Source of the DNA: Euclidia mi | Lineage: Eukaryota > Arthropoda > Insecta > Lepidoptera > Erebidae | DNA: 64,000 nucleotides | Assembly (NCBI GenBank): GCA_944739405.2 | Contig: OX123209.2 | Location: forward strand, 6,889,217-6,953,216 | Reading direction: 5' to 3' | Part shown: in pieces, positions 54,750-64,000 of the stretch | Numbering within the stretch: the stretch's first letter is position 1 | How the letters are laid out: the number at the start of each line of letters is the position of its first letter | Position numbers and translations under genes: made by a program | Notes under the pieces: model-generated | What the model was told of the DNA's origin: nothing | Seen by the model: only the letters and a program-made list of their open reading frames with translations | Database searches by the model: none

Positions 54750-57652
54750 CAGTGTTGCCAGATGATGATCTAGCATTCTCCCCAAATCTCACCCGAAATC
54801 CCCCCAAAATGTTAGTTTTTTGAGAAAAAACCCCCCGCAATTGTAAAAATATTTATTTATTTAAATACAATAAAATAAAATTTATAATAGTTCAGCAATT
54901 GCTTCCATGACTGGATCATCTTCACTTGCGTCGTCTGCAGTTCCATACATTTTCTCAGAGTTAAATCTCATGAGCATCTTTAAATTAGGATTAAAATTAA
55001 TACATCCTTCCGAAATTGAATATTTTATTCGCAAAATGGATTCGGCTGTGTTGATTGCTAACCTGTTTCTTAGTTTATCTTTAATAATCGCAACTTGCGA
55101 GAAGGCTCTCTCCACAACCGCGTTCGAAAAAGGCAAAGACAAAATCGCTAATGCTAATTTGCTGACAAGTCCGTAAGTTCTATCACCGACTGCATTTTTG
55201 AATCCGTACACTTCTACCCAGAACTGTTCGGTGTTTTGTGTGGATTTCCATGTAGTACGATGTAAAGCATTCCACTCTTGTACCACCGAGTCCACATCAT
55301 TGCAGACGTTCTTAAAAGATTTGGCTAAATTTGTAATGTCGGGTTTCATTTGAGACGTCGCATTTTTCGGGCTCATTAGCTTGCAATTTTCTAAAGATTT
55401 CATGTTAGTTGGTAGTCGCTTCTGTATTTGCTTGCAGATTTCCATTAGGAATTCTTTGCACCGTTGCCTCACATCTTTCAATTCGTGATCTGTTATACCT
55501 TCTGACTTTTCATTGAATGCATACCCAAAATTCATGTATGACGATTCCATGACGTACTTTTCAAAATCATAGACAAACTATGTTTGTCCGCTTTTTCCAG
55601 TTGAGCTGGAGGTATTAAAATGGTTAAATAGGTCAGCAATAAATTATTAATTTCTTCAAGCAACTTCAAAGGGTCTGCATCAGTGGCTTGAAATAATTTA
55701 TTTGCCATGGTAATAGGTTTGAGATAAGTCCCAAGAAAAGTCATGTATAATAAATGTGCCTTACATTTAAGCATGGTGCTCAATCGGTCCGCAGTATAAC
55801 AGCGTTCTCTAGACTTCGCCATGTCAAAATGTAGTTTTAATCCTTCCCATTGCTCTAAAATTTTAATGACAGCCTCGTATCTGGACAACCATCTAGTGCC
55901 AGCTAATTTGTTTATTTTTAACGGTGTTTTTCCTTCATATAGCAACTTGTATATTTCCTTGTATTCAATCTGTCTTTTTGTACTGTTTGAAAACCAGTTG
56001 TGGCATTCTTTAATAAGAAAATCCAGAAACCGGGGAAGCGTTTTGAATGCATTTTCAGCTGCCAAATGCAACGAATAACAAACGCACTTTATGGTTATCA
56101 GTTCAGGGTTTCCTTCCTTCAAAATAGAGGAAAAGGAGTGGTGTTCACCAACCATGACGTTGGCACCGTCGACTCCTATACCCAAAAGTTTGTCTGGGTT
56201 GAGGCCATCCGCAATCAGTTGTACTTTGAATACATCAGTTAATGAAGTTGCATCTGCAGATTCTATTTCGATCAACCTGTACAACTGAGTAATTATTTTA
56301 TTCTGTTTTTCGCTGAAAAATCTGATAATCATACACATTACTTTTTTCGTGTCAACAGTAGTGGTTTCATCGACGATTATTGAATGATGGCTGTCTCCAA
56401 CTTCTTCCAATAATTCTTCCAAGAAACAAGGAGAAATAACATTTCTAATCAAAGCAGTGCATTTCGACCTATGTAACTTCAGATCTTTTAAAACTGGAGA
56501 GGCTGGGTCTAAATCTTTTATGAGTATACCAAGATGATCCACAGATTTAATACTTGAATGCTCAGCAACATATGCAGCAATTTTTAATTCTGCAACCTTT
56601 CGTGGCTCTTTTAAGGGCTTTTCAAAAAAATCTGGCTTTTTTCTTGACTGACCAACGATATTAGATCGTTTTATAGATTGGTCATGTTTTTTCGTTTTGG
56701 AGTGTTCTACCAAATCCTTCTTGTGGGCGATCAGCGTGCACTTGCAGGCCTTGCACCACGCTTTTGTATCGTCGCCGATGCAAACTGTAAGCCACCCTGA
56801 AAATGGGAAAAAAATTAAGATGGGAACTCAGGTTTTGAGTACACATTCAAATCGTGCACGTGTGTTTCCAAAAACCAATAACATTCACACAAGCTTAAAG
56901 CTGAGCACATACACACATACACATCAAAAACGCATAAAATACAAAACCAAGGGATTTTGAAATGAATTAATGCCATGCCATGCCACACGATAAATTAATT
57001 TAAGTGTAAACAAACCCAATCCCAATTATAATGATAAAACATCTTAACTTACAATTAGTATATTCATATCTGTTTGATATACTTATTACATACATGATGT
57101 TTGAATCGTTGGTCCAAGTGGTAACTTATTCAGAACTACAAACATAAACTATTGTGAGACATGATTTCTTTTAGGTTATAACTACTATAATATATAATTA
57201 CTCGTAGTACTGACTTACAAACCTTTTAATATTGGGTCACTTCCCACTCCTTTCTATACCTTCTTACATAATTTGGTTTTGACGGTGCCATTATCTTCAA
57301 CAATAAATTCACATAGGAGTACTCACTGCTTTTTATCAAAGTTGTACACTCAAGTCTCAGTGGCGGTTGGTGGCGGTAAAAACTTGTTTATCTGACCGAA
57401 CGGCCGACCGCGACTGAACGGAACTCGGCTATCATCGCTCATCGTTCGTGCTCGTGCGCCGCAGCATTGTCGTGTTAGTGTGTGTTTGTGTGCGTTTCGA
57501 TCGTGCGTTCAAATTAAGTAATGAGTGATTTGGTCGGGTTCAGTTATAAAACTTTTTCAAAAAAATCCTCCAAGGCAATTTTTTCCCCCCGCAGAACCCG
57601 GTCTGAAAATACCCCCAAATTTGGGGGGAATCCCCCCCATCTGGCAACAGTG
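54750..57652 (-). mobile_element. hAT-B transposon with perfect 8-bp target duplication
   Basis: 2903 bp. GGAACTAA occurs immediately on both sides (54742-54749, 57653-57660). Termini are CAGTGTTGCCAGATG on the left and CATCTGGCAACAGTG on the right (one mismatch over 15). Inside the right end is a C/G-rich self-complementary block (CCCCCAAATTTGGGGG). One transposase gene on the minus strand. Confidence 0.95.
54882..56796 (-). pseudogene. hAT-B transposase (BED finger), one frameshift
   Basis: A BED zinc finger is seen after a CAG acceptor at 56797 (WLTVCIGDDTKAWCKACKCT, HKKDLVEHSKTKKH). The hAT core follows: HHSIIVDETTTVDTKKVM, GIGVDGANVMVGEHHSF, CVCYSLHLAAENAF and LAGTRWLSRYEAVIKILEQW. After a frameshift at about 55560, the second frame (55550-54882) carries the dimerisation domain LPFSNAVVERAFSQVAIIKD and KLRNRLAINTAESILRI. 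The short first exon(s) upstream of the BED exon were not identified. With its terminal structures intact, the single frameshift is the main visible lesion. Confidence 0.9.
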
Positions 57653-57768
57653 GGAACTAAGGTGGTATGAGTAGTCGGCGTCAATGAAGTCGCCACATAC
57701 GCCCAATGGCCCAAATAAGTGGCTAAGTGCGAAAAACCCACGACCAACTATAACTATAAACACATGTC

Positions 57769-58885
57769 CTAGAAAGTTCACTTGCCGTCTGAATAACACG
57801 CATTTCTTCGGACTCAGCTTCAAATTAGCTCCTCGTATCTTTGACAGCACTTGCTCCAAGTTTCGAAGGTGATCCTGGAAGGTGCGCCCCACGATGATGA
57901 TGTCATCCAAGTAGACCAGGCAAGCGTCTCCAATCAGTCCCATAAGCACTCGCTCCATCAGTCTCTCAAAAGTAGCTGGAGCGTTGCACAATCCAAAGGG
58001 CATGACGTTAAATTGCCACAATCCTTTGCCTGTGGAGAATGCCGTCTTCTCTTTGTCTCGAGGATCTATTTCCACCTGCCAGTAGCCACTTTTTATATCT
58101 AATGTAGAAAACCACTTCATCCCCAACAGCGTATCCAGTGTGTCATCGATCCTTGGCAGTGGGTAGCTGTCCTTCTTCGTGATGTCATTTAATCGGCGGT
58201 AGTCTACACAGAAGCGCATGCTGCCATCCTTCTTCTTAACTAACACCACCGGAGAGCACCACGGGCTGGACGATGGCTCGATTACGCCTTCTTTCACCAT
58301 ACCGTCGATCATAGCTTCCACTTCACGTTCCCGTGCCACTGGCACACGTCTTGGTCGCTGGCGAATCGGTGCTTCACTTCCCGTGTTTATTTTGTGCTGG
58401 ACTAGTGCTGTCTTCCCTATGTCGGCATCACTGGTCGAGAAAATATCGGCGAACCGGTTTAACATCTTCTTAGCCTTAGTCTTCTGTTCTTCTGACAGGA
58501 TACTTTGGCAGTCCTCCAAAAGTGAAGACACGTCGAATCGTGCACCCTGAACCCTGGCGCTGGTAGGTTGCTCTTGACATCTACGCATCCAAACCGCTCC
58601 TTCATAGGTGCCCAATTCCGTCCCTTTCTTGAGCGACACTTCCTTGTCACTTGCATTCAGTGCGCGTACTGATAAAACTTTGGTACCCCTTACCAAGGTT
58701 CGTGCAATCTTCCACGAGGCCTCTTTTCTAGGCCTTCGATTAGTACGCAGCGGTTCCCTCGACCAGAATTCCCTGGTAGACAAACTGGTACAACCGTTTC
58801 CGACCGCGGGTGAAGAATGACATTCTTCAGGCAGTACACTTTTCCTGAAGTTGCACCTTCCATGAAGACTTCTTCCGAGCCACAC
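57769..58885 (-). pseudogene. Gypsy-E reverse transcriptase
   Basis: One open frame from 58885: a linker (KVLSVRALNASDKEVSLKKG), HKINTGSEAPIRQRPRRVPV, CSPVVLVKKKDGSMRFCVDY, TLDIKSGYWQVEI, FSTGKGLWQFNVMPFGLCNA, the catalytic CLVYLDDIIIVG and KLSPKKCVLFRRQVNFLGHV. There coding similarity stops and LINE-5 3' sequence (antisense) follows. RT itself is uninterrupted. Confidence 0.9.
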
Positions 58886-59157
58886 TTCAACACTCCCTGG
58901 TTAACATCGATCTCGCAGCGATACTTCCGCATGAAGTCTAGGCCCAGGATGCAGTCTTCCACTATATCGGCTACGATGACTTTGTGACGGTAAACTTTAT
59001 TGCCTAGCTTCAGATCCACCTCCATTTCACCTCGGACGGTTATGTGCTGACCGGTAGCTGTTCTCAGATTCACACATTCATTGTTCCTGAAGCAGCCCCG
59101 AAGAACCCGTCTTGCCAGATGGAAACCGATGACTGTGCGAGAAGCACCCATGTCCAA
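58690..59157 (-). pseudogene. Gypsy-E protease
   Basis: The motif reads MDMGASRTVIGFHLAR, so the second residue of the D-T/S-G triad is Met. Strands LGNKVYRHKVIVADIVEDCI and LGLDFMRKYRCEIDV are normal. It overlaps the RT frame near 58690-58885 in another frame, so a frameshift separates them. Confidence 0.8.
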
Positions 59158-59269
59158 TGTCAGCTTGCATGGTGTTCTGTTAATTTCGCCTTCGATGATC
59201 AGGCTGTTCCCGTCGCATTACTTGGGGCTCTTTCATTAGCAGCCAGCACCCGCCCCGCAGTCCTGGCTT

Positions 59270-59765
59270 CTACTCGTTTCCCTGCTCTCGCTGCCTGGCA
59301 GGCACATCAGGCGACCCCTTTAGTGGAGACAAGGTGTCACCAGGCTGCCTACGCTTTAGGCAGCTCAAGCGGATATGGCCTCTTTCTCCGCAGTTGTAGC
59401 ACCGAGGTGACGACACAACTTCCCTGATGCGGTGACCTCGGTCGTCGCGTCGCACTGCTTCCACCTCCAGAGCGTGGGCTAAGGCGTCCTTGAGGTCCTT
59501 GAAGTGCCCAAGCCTCACTGCTGCTCTTACCTCCAGGTCCCGGATCCCATCCGTAAACGCCTGTACGAGGTTCCCGTCAATAAGCGCAGGAGACGACTGG
59601 TATGCCTTCCTGACCAGCTTTTCCACCTCAAGAGCCCACTGCTGCAGAGTTTCTCCGGTGCGTTGCGTCCTGTCCTTCAGCTGAGCACGATACACATGTT
59701 CGACGTGCGCGTCTCCGTACCTCGCCTCCAGCGCCTCCAGAAGCTTCTCATAGGTGACGTCTTGT
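59270..59765 (-). pseudogene. Gypsy-E gag (C-terminal half)
   Basis: ALGQDVTYEKLLEALEARYG, KDRTQRTGETLQQWALEVEK, FTDGIRDLEVRAAV, and a CCHC knuckle CYNCGERGHIRLSC, ending at a stop 59270. The N-terminal half of gag is missing. Its frame is continuous upstream with the Myb/SANT exon. Confidence 0.85.
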
Positions 59766-60853
59766 CCGAGTGCCGCTGGTGATGCTGGAGGTAAAGGTGG
59801 TGTGAGTGAAGGCAATGGTGGAGTAATATTGGATGTGTTGGCTGAGTTATGTGGTAACTGAAAACAAAGAAATTAAATATTAGTGAACAACTGTCCTCTT
59901 CAACCCATAAACTTATATAAAACAAATGTTTATATATGGTATTTATATAATCTAAGCCATAAACGTCCCACTGCTGGGCACTGGTCTCCTCCAGAAATAT
60001 GGAGGGACATTGCTATACCATGCTGGCCAGACGAGTTGGTATTTTCCTTGTCCTGCAGTGCTGTTATCTGCTATGAGTTTTCCCTTAGTCACCATTTACC
60101 ACACCCTCAGGTAGAGTTGGAGTAGTGACAGTGTATCCTTAATCCATCACTAAATGGACTAAATGAACAAATAACTACATACTTAAAAATAATGAAAAAG
60201 AGACAGACTATGCTTATGTAAACTATATTAAATTGTACTTACAATTGGAAATGGATTGACTTGAATGTTGGGCAATCCAGCACCAAAGTCACTGCCAAGA
60301 AGGCCCATAAATTTGTTTTCTACATCATTGAGTGGAGGGATAAATGATGGCCCTCCACCAGTTCGATTCTGTGAAGCCCTTATCAATGCGACTCTCCTTT
60401 TTAATTTGGCTTTGTAATCTACCCAATACTGTAAATAAATTTTGGTATTTTACAGAATACAACTATAATGGAATGCAATTAAGGTAAATTAGTATACAAT
60501 AGATTATGAAGTAAATATATTTACTGTAAATTTGTGACAAAAAAGTTCTTACGTTAGACCATCCTTTCCAATCTTTTATTACGCCTTCTCCTTCGGAGTT
60601 AAGCGCTTCGGCTATTGATATCCAAAGGCGCTTAGAGTGCTCACGTGCTTGGGCTGACTTATTATAGCCCATGGCTAATTCTCTGTGGCGTTCTAGAAAC
60701 TCCCACATCACTTCTAATTGTGAGAAAGTTACGCGACGTCGTCTTAGAGTATTATCGTCTAAGCTGTAAATACACGATCGCAATAATGTAATATATTATT
60801 ATAGTATACTTAAGTAAGTAATCCATTGAAAATCGTAAAAATACGTACGCCAT
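59766..60853 (-). CDS. Harbinger-type Myb/SANT regulatory protein
   Basis: Four minus-strand exons join in frame. A 5-nt exon ATGGC (60853-60849, donor GTACGT) leads to 60763-60553 (LDDNTLRRRRVTFSQLEVMW, LERHRELAMGYNKSAQAREH, ISIAEALNSEGEGVIKDWKG), then 60428-60243 (YWVDYKAKLKRRVALIRASQ, PSFIPPLNDVENKFMGLLGS) and an exon from 59857 (LPHNSANTSNITPPLPSLTP, PLPPASPA). All junctions are GT-AG. The domain is a trihelix/SANT DNA-binding fold of the kind that partners HARBI1. The final exon does not end but passes without a stop into gypsy-E gag at about 59765. The tiny first exon is plausible but not certain. No stop codon interrupts the exons. Confidence 0.7.
59955..60165 (+). repeat. Interspersed repeat in Myb/SANT intron
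   Basis: CATAAACGTCCCACTGCTGG, TATACCATGCTGGCCAGACG and CCATCACTAAATGGACTAAA; homologous to 32375-32530. Lies between exons 3 and 4 of the Myb/SANT gene. Confidence 0.65.
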
Positions 60854-60939
60854 AATTATTGAGTACCTATACAATAAAATTAAAATTATTAAGTTGTATT
60901 CAAGTTTGGAGTTAGTTTGGAAAGTTTGGAGTGACGATA

Positions 60940-61070
60940 TACGCAAAGTGGCTGGCAGCGGCTGGACAAAAGAAGCTGAAGAGCCGAAAATCGGGCTCAG
61001 TGGCGTGCCATTGGAGAGGCCTATATCCAGCAGTGGACTACGGCAGGCTGATGATGATGATGATTAAAGT
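60940..61070 (+). repeat. RTE LINE 3' end with (GAT)n tail
   Basis: Plus strand: GCGTGCCATTGGAGAGGCCT ATATCCAGCAGTGGACTAC, then GGCTGATGATGATGATGATT. This is the last coding segment of RTE-type LINEs (GEAYIQQWTTAG in typical members) with its simple-repeat tail. About 110 nt only. Confidence 0.75.
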
Positions 61071-61469
61071 TTACTTCGCTACAAACTTCAAATTGCCCGC
61101 GTCAGCCTGTCAGAAAATTTAAGTAACGTTCTGAAATTGTATGGAACTCATTTCTATGTGCTGACAAGTAAATCCGTTACACCATCTAAAATTCATGATA
61201 TAATAACGTACAGCTAAAGTAATTACATTATTGTCCATTTAATATTAGTTTGACTTTATTTTCCCAGGTTAAAACATTACAATTAAAACCGATACTTACC
61301 GATAAACGAGTTAGTCATGTTTTTGAACGACTAACTCTCAAGTGTTGAAGTGACAAACCGGTCAGCGTTAAACTAGCCAGCTTGAAGACGGTCACCTTTT
61401 TACACATCATAATACGAATCAAAACCTGGCAGGTAATTGAACTGCCTGGAACTTGTCAAGTTTTATAAA

Positions 61470-61490
61470 AGGTTGTAATACGGCTCCTGG
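61470..61490 (-). repeat. Putative Harbinger terminal repeat
   Basis: AGGTTGTAATACGGCTCC; its complement GGAGCCGTATTACAACCT nearly matches GGGGCCGTATTACAATCT at 35977-35994. It lies about 620 bp upstream of the Myb/SANT gene (60853, minus), where an element end would be expected. Confidence 0.55.
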
Positions 61491-61870
61491 ACACGATAAC
61501 CCTGGCGTATCGCCGACAGCAGCGGTTGGATAAACGCCCCCTAAGAGACTTCGGCATCTACGGTTGGCAAGAGAGTGATGGGTCTCTTGGCTTGGCCGCC
61601 ATTACCAATGATGACCTGAAGAGTGATGCGACAAGCGCTTGGAAGCCGTGTTTGGCGCTAGTCAACCCTGATTGGAGACCGCGTGGTGTGTTGGAGTTAT
61701 GGCGAGCACGTCTACACTTCACGTGAGGCCACGCGTGAGCGAGAGCGACAGAGCGACTACGACAGGGTGCACGCACCGCGGTGTGCTGTGGCGTGAACGC
61801 TGTTCTGCTCCGAGTTCTACCAGAGGTTGCAGATGCGGAGTGTTGATGCACTGACCAGAGGTATTTATCC
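61491..61870. other. GC-rich stretch without a recognised gene
   Basis: Holds open frames on both strands (61526-61726 plus, 61558-61851 minus) caused by base composition. No motif, start context or splice signal supports either. Confidence 0.4.
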
Positions 61871-61949
61871 AGAGCTGATTTGATTAGAGTTTTTGAGAAA
61901 CATCCTAATTTTATAAATTATGGTACTTACACGATTACCTACTATCCCC

Positions 61950-62105
61950 GTAAGGGCGTATTCAGATGACACGCGCCGATCACGCAAAGCACCCGTGCAC
62001 GCGTTGTGCCCGCCTTAAACCAGCACACGCGCTGCATCCGCCTCGCACACGCCTCGCGCCCACTTAAACTACTAGTGACTGGACTTCGTTCACTAGGCAT
62101 AGTGG
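61950..62105. repeat. GC-rich possible MITE fragment
   Basis: GGGCGTATTCAGATGACACG through GCGCCCACTTAAACTACTAG, rich in CACGCG words with partial internal symmetry. No pair of TIRs could be confirmed. Confidence 0.35.
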
Positions 62106-62299
62106 CTTCCAGGTGTCACAACGTGTGCACGTTTAAACCAAAATGGATTTGACTAGGTTACACAAAGTTCTAATTATATTCTATATGTATAAACAATGGA
62201 AGAAAGAAAAAGACAGTAAAAAGATTAATACTACAAGAAAATACTAGATTCACCCTATGTTAACACGCAGAGAGAAGCATGGCGAATTTCATATGCTTT

Positions 62300-62640
62300 A
62301 TGCGGAATTACGCAATTACGATGATGAATTTTATAACTATTATAAGAATTACAGTCGCATTTCATTGCATTTAGTTTAGTGAAATAAATTACATCTTGTA
62401 TTTGTTTTTCAGCTCTAAAATAATCCTTTTGCCGGTAACTCAAAAGCAACATATTTGCCGATTTCATCAAACTCGTCTTAAGCCGGGCATTTAATCATAT
62501 TGTGACGAGCTTCCTTCAATATAGACAGCGTTACTTTTTGTCTCTCCCCTGGTGACTTGACTCTTTTCGAACCCTTCTTCTCACTGATGGTCGACACATC
62601 CGATGCTCCGGATACACTAGGTATATCATGATCTTCTATG
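62300..62640 (-). pseudogene. BESS-like transposon protein relic
   Basis: The minus strand reads SVSGASDVSTISEKKGSKRV, SPGERQKVTLSILKEARHNM, a TAA, EFDEIGKYVAFEL, a shift, then KDYFRAEKQIQDVIYFTKLN. The paired-helix end matches in style the C-terminus of 46500-46913 and of MADF/BESS proteins. One stop and one frameshift at least. No MADF domain nearby. Confidence 0.5.
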
Positions 62641-62833
62641 GGAAGTAAATTCAATTTTTTTTACTCTTCGTCCTCATTATGCTCCTGAAAATAAATATTC
62701 TTATTTAAACTTGCTTTATTATTTCTACTATAACACTACCTTTTTTCAGATAGAAACACGTCTTAATTACACCGCTTACCAATATTTTCCAAAAATGTTT
62801 GTCCAGAGGTATATTTCGTACGTGCCTTACTGG

Positions 62834-62920
62834 ACCGGACGGCACTGCCCTTTTGAACAGCTTAACTATTACATAACTCATAAGCCTGGACCGGGCGGCA
62901 CTAGCCCTTTGGACCAGCTT
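62834..62920 (+). repeat. 53-bp-spaced direct duplication
   Basis: TGGACCGGACGGCACTGCCC...CAGCTTA and TGGACCGGGCGGCACTAGCC...CAGCTTA, 34 bp each with a few changes. Confidence 0.8.
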
Positions 62921-62984
62921 ATCTATTTCAAATTTTTGCAACAGTTCAATTTAAAGAACCAAGCAATCTTTTACATGTCGTAAT

Positions 62985-64000
62985 ATGATCAAGCAAGTAA
63001 TAATGTAGCATACCGCAGGTATGGTCAAACCTACGCCTAGCTAAACTAAACCTACACTACGTCAAGCCTAACTTCACGTACCTATCAGTTATGGGGTGTC
63101 TTGTTCAGCGTGAATTTGAACTTCGTGGTCAATTGGCTCATGGTCCGAGTTGATGCAAAGGGTATCTGATCCTGCCGTGATTGTATCAAATGCTACTGAA
63201 ATAGTATTAGAGCCTGCCGATAGTGTTACGCACTTACTGAGTCTATGAGGATAGTCCTCATCTACATCAATCACCGCCGTCTCGGCCTCCTCTTCGCTCT
63301 ATAAGCTGGTACTAATATCGACTAACCCATCATGACCCTGACATTATAAAGAACATAGTGATGTCATCTCTATTCTCTGATCGATTGATCGTTGTGGTGT
63401 CAAATAAACTCATGGTGAATTCATCAATACGTACTCACTATTACAGAAAGTACACCAGAACACGGGGTTCAAACAAAGCCCGTAATAGCTAGTTTAAACT
63501 TAACGGTTGATTCTTAATACGAAATACTTATCCTAACCCAATCATTAGTGATACTATGACAGCACAACACGGTTGCAGTTGAAAGATCAACTGATTCGTC
63601 AAAACGGCAGCAGCACGATCGCCCTCACTCGCGTCGTGTCTGTAGGTTTCATTGCATAATTTTATCCCACAAATGATGTAGACGGGTATCTTGATTGTGG
63701 GCCGCAATAAACACTCAAGAGTTCCCACTATGTGGGCGCATCTGGGTTCTTCTGCATTGACTACACACTAACTATAATACACTGAGTCTTAATAAATAAT
63801 CTTAACAATGAAATTATAGTCTAACACTTTAACTTGCAAGTCTTAAAACGAACCGAGGACAGATTCATGGTGTACTGTAGTGTCAACCAGGCGAGCCCAC
63901 CCCACATAGATTAATATACTGTTTAAAGATAGGTAACTCTAGCCTCGCTCGAGGTCGGTAAATGATCTGTCGTCAAGTGGCAGTATCATGAACTAAAAAA
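62985..64000. other. No gene recognised
   Basis: Short frames only. A minus-strand frame at 63089-63274 has a loose internal repeat (LSAGSNTISVAFDTITAGSD) but no known motif or start context. A CCTACGCCTAGCTAAAC-rich block at 63030-63080 may be a degenerate repeat. Confidence 0.4.

Larger units (their letters stand above)
52712..57768 (+). mobile_element. LINE-5, I/R1-type with RNase H, split by hAT-B
   Basis: Plus strand, 5'-truncated in RT. RT, RNase H and a C-terminal Cys/His motif occupy 52712-54741. The hAT-B insertion follows, and the last codons and about 90 nt of 3' end lie at 57661-57768. It is flanked on both sides by antisense gypsy RT sequence. Confidence 0.85.
57769..59765 (-). 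mobile_element. Gypsy-E, gag to mid RT
   Basis: Minus-strand gag, protease and RT, truncated on the downstream side by LINE-5 at GHV in the RT and fused on the upstream side to a Harbinger Myb/SANT exon at about 59765. No LTR found. Confidence 0.85.

Noticed and set aside
54882..57768. TSD for LINE-5 formed by the gypsy RT sequence on both sides
   Set aside because: Outer flanks align without gaps but differ at more than half of the positions, so they are homologous protein segments from different families and not a duplicated target.
61526..61851. Protein-coding ORFs on both strands
   Set aside because: Complementary frames in GC-rich DNA without known domain, splice signal or good start context.
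62711..62983. A 90-codon plus-strand ORF rich in aromatic residues
   Set aside because: It arises largely from a tandem duplication (62834-62920), and the minus strand is open over the same stretch. No motif.

Overview
This window looks like a gene-poor, repeat-saturated piece of an insect nuclear genome, most likely a moth or butterfly. The grounds are the AT-rich DNA, GT-AG introns, several tRNA-derived SINEs with the style of short conserved tails I associate with Lepidoptera, and a dense mixture of piggyBac, mariner, hAT, PIF/Harbinger, Ty3/gypsy, copia and non-LTR (LINE) sequences. I recognise no ordinary host gene. Density and nesting of this kind would fit heterochromatin or a W-like chromosome, but that is inference only.

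Layout. 1-3.1 kb: SINE copies, one PIF/Harbinger (HARBI1) exon and an unrecognised three-exon reading frame (2172-3023, minus). 3.8-8 kb: 5'-truncated gypsy-A (minus). 8.3-10.4 kb: decayed hAT-A with a TTF zinc finger (minus). 11.1-13.0 kb: HARBI1-like pseudogene (minus). 13109-20619: a second Harbinger element with about 45-bp terminal inverted repeats (TIRs) and a 3-bp target duplication. It carries HARBI1 (plus) and a MADF/BESS partner (minus) whose halves are interleaved, and a nearly complete two-ORF LINE lies inside it. 20.9-23.1 kb: an IS5-like (HTH_Tnp_4/DDE_Tnp_4) relic split by a structurally complete mariner (21470-22762) with an intact 350-codon transposase. 23.1-25.65 kb: two SINEs and a 5'-truncated LINE that abuts gypsy-B (25.66-30.5 kb, minus). 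30.6-35 kb: RTE tail, Harbinger Myb/SANT and HARBI1 remnants, GC-rich repeats, an initiator-tRNA-like relic, a palindrome and a copia gag fragment. 36-37.4 kb: another HARBI1 relic.

37.4-51.4 kb: gypsy-C (minus) was split inside its reverse transcriptase by an 11.8-kb piggyBac insertion (39568-51325) flanked by TTAA. The piggyBac itself holds a LINE, a SINE, a foldback MITE with another LINE in its right arm, a BESS-like ORF and an 80-bp minisatellite. 51.4-60.9 kb: a gypsy LTR with primer-binding site, a gypsy-D fragment, an I/R1-type LINE (plus) carrying a hAT with perfect 8-bp duplications, gypsy-E (minus), and a Harbinger-type Myb/SANT gene that runs in frame into gypsy-E gag. 60.9-64 kb: RTE tail, another BESS-like pseudogene and unannotated sequence.

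The genes do not form a host pathway. They are transposases, replication polyproteins and their DNA-binding partners. Insertion boundaries (TTAA, TA, 8-bp, 3-bp, split reading frames, split TIRs) let the order of events be read in many places. Only the mariner transposase looks uninterrupted. The piggyBac transposase is a single homopolymer base from open, and the hAT-B transposase appears to be one frameshift from open.
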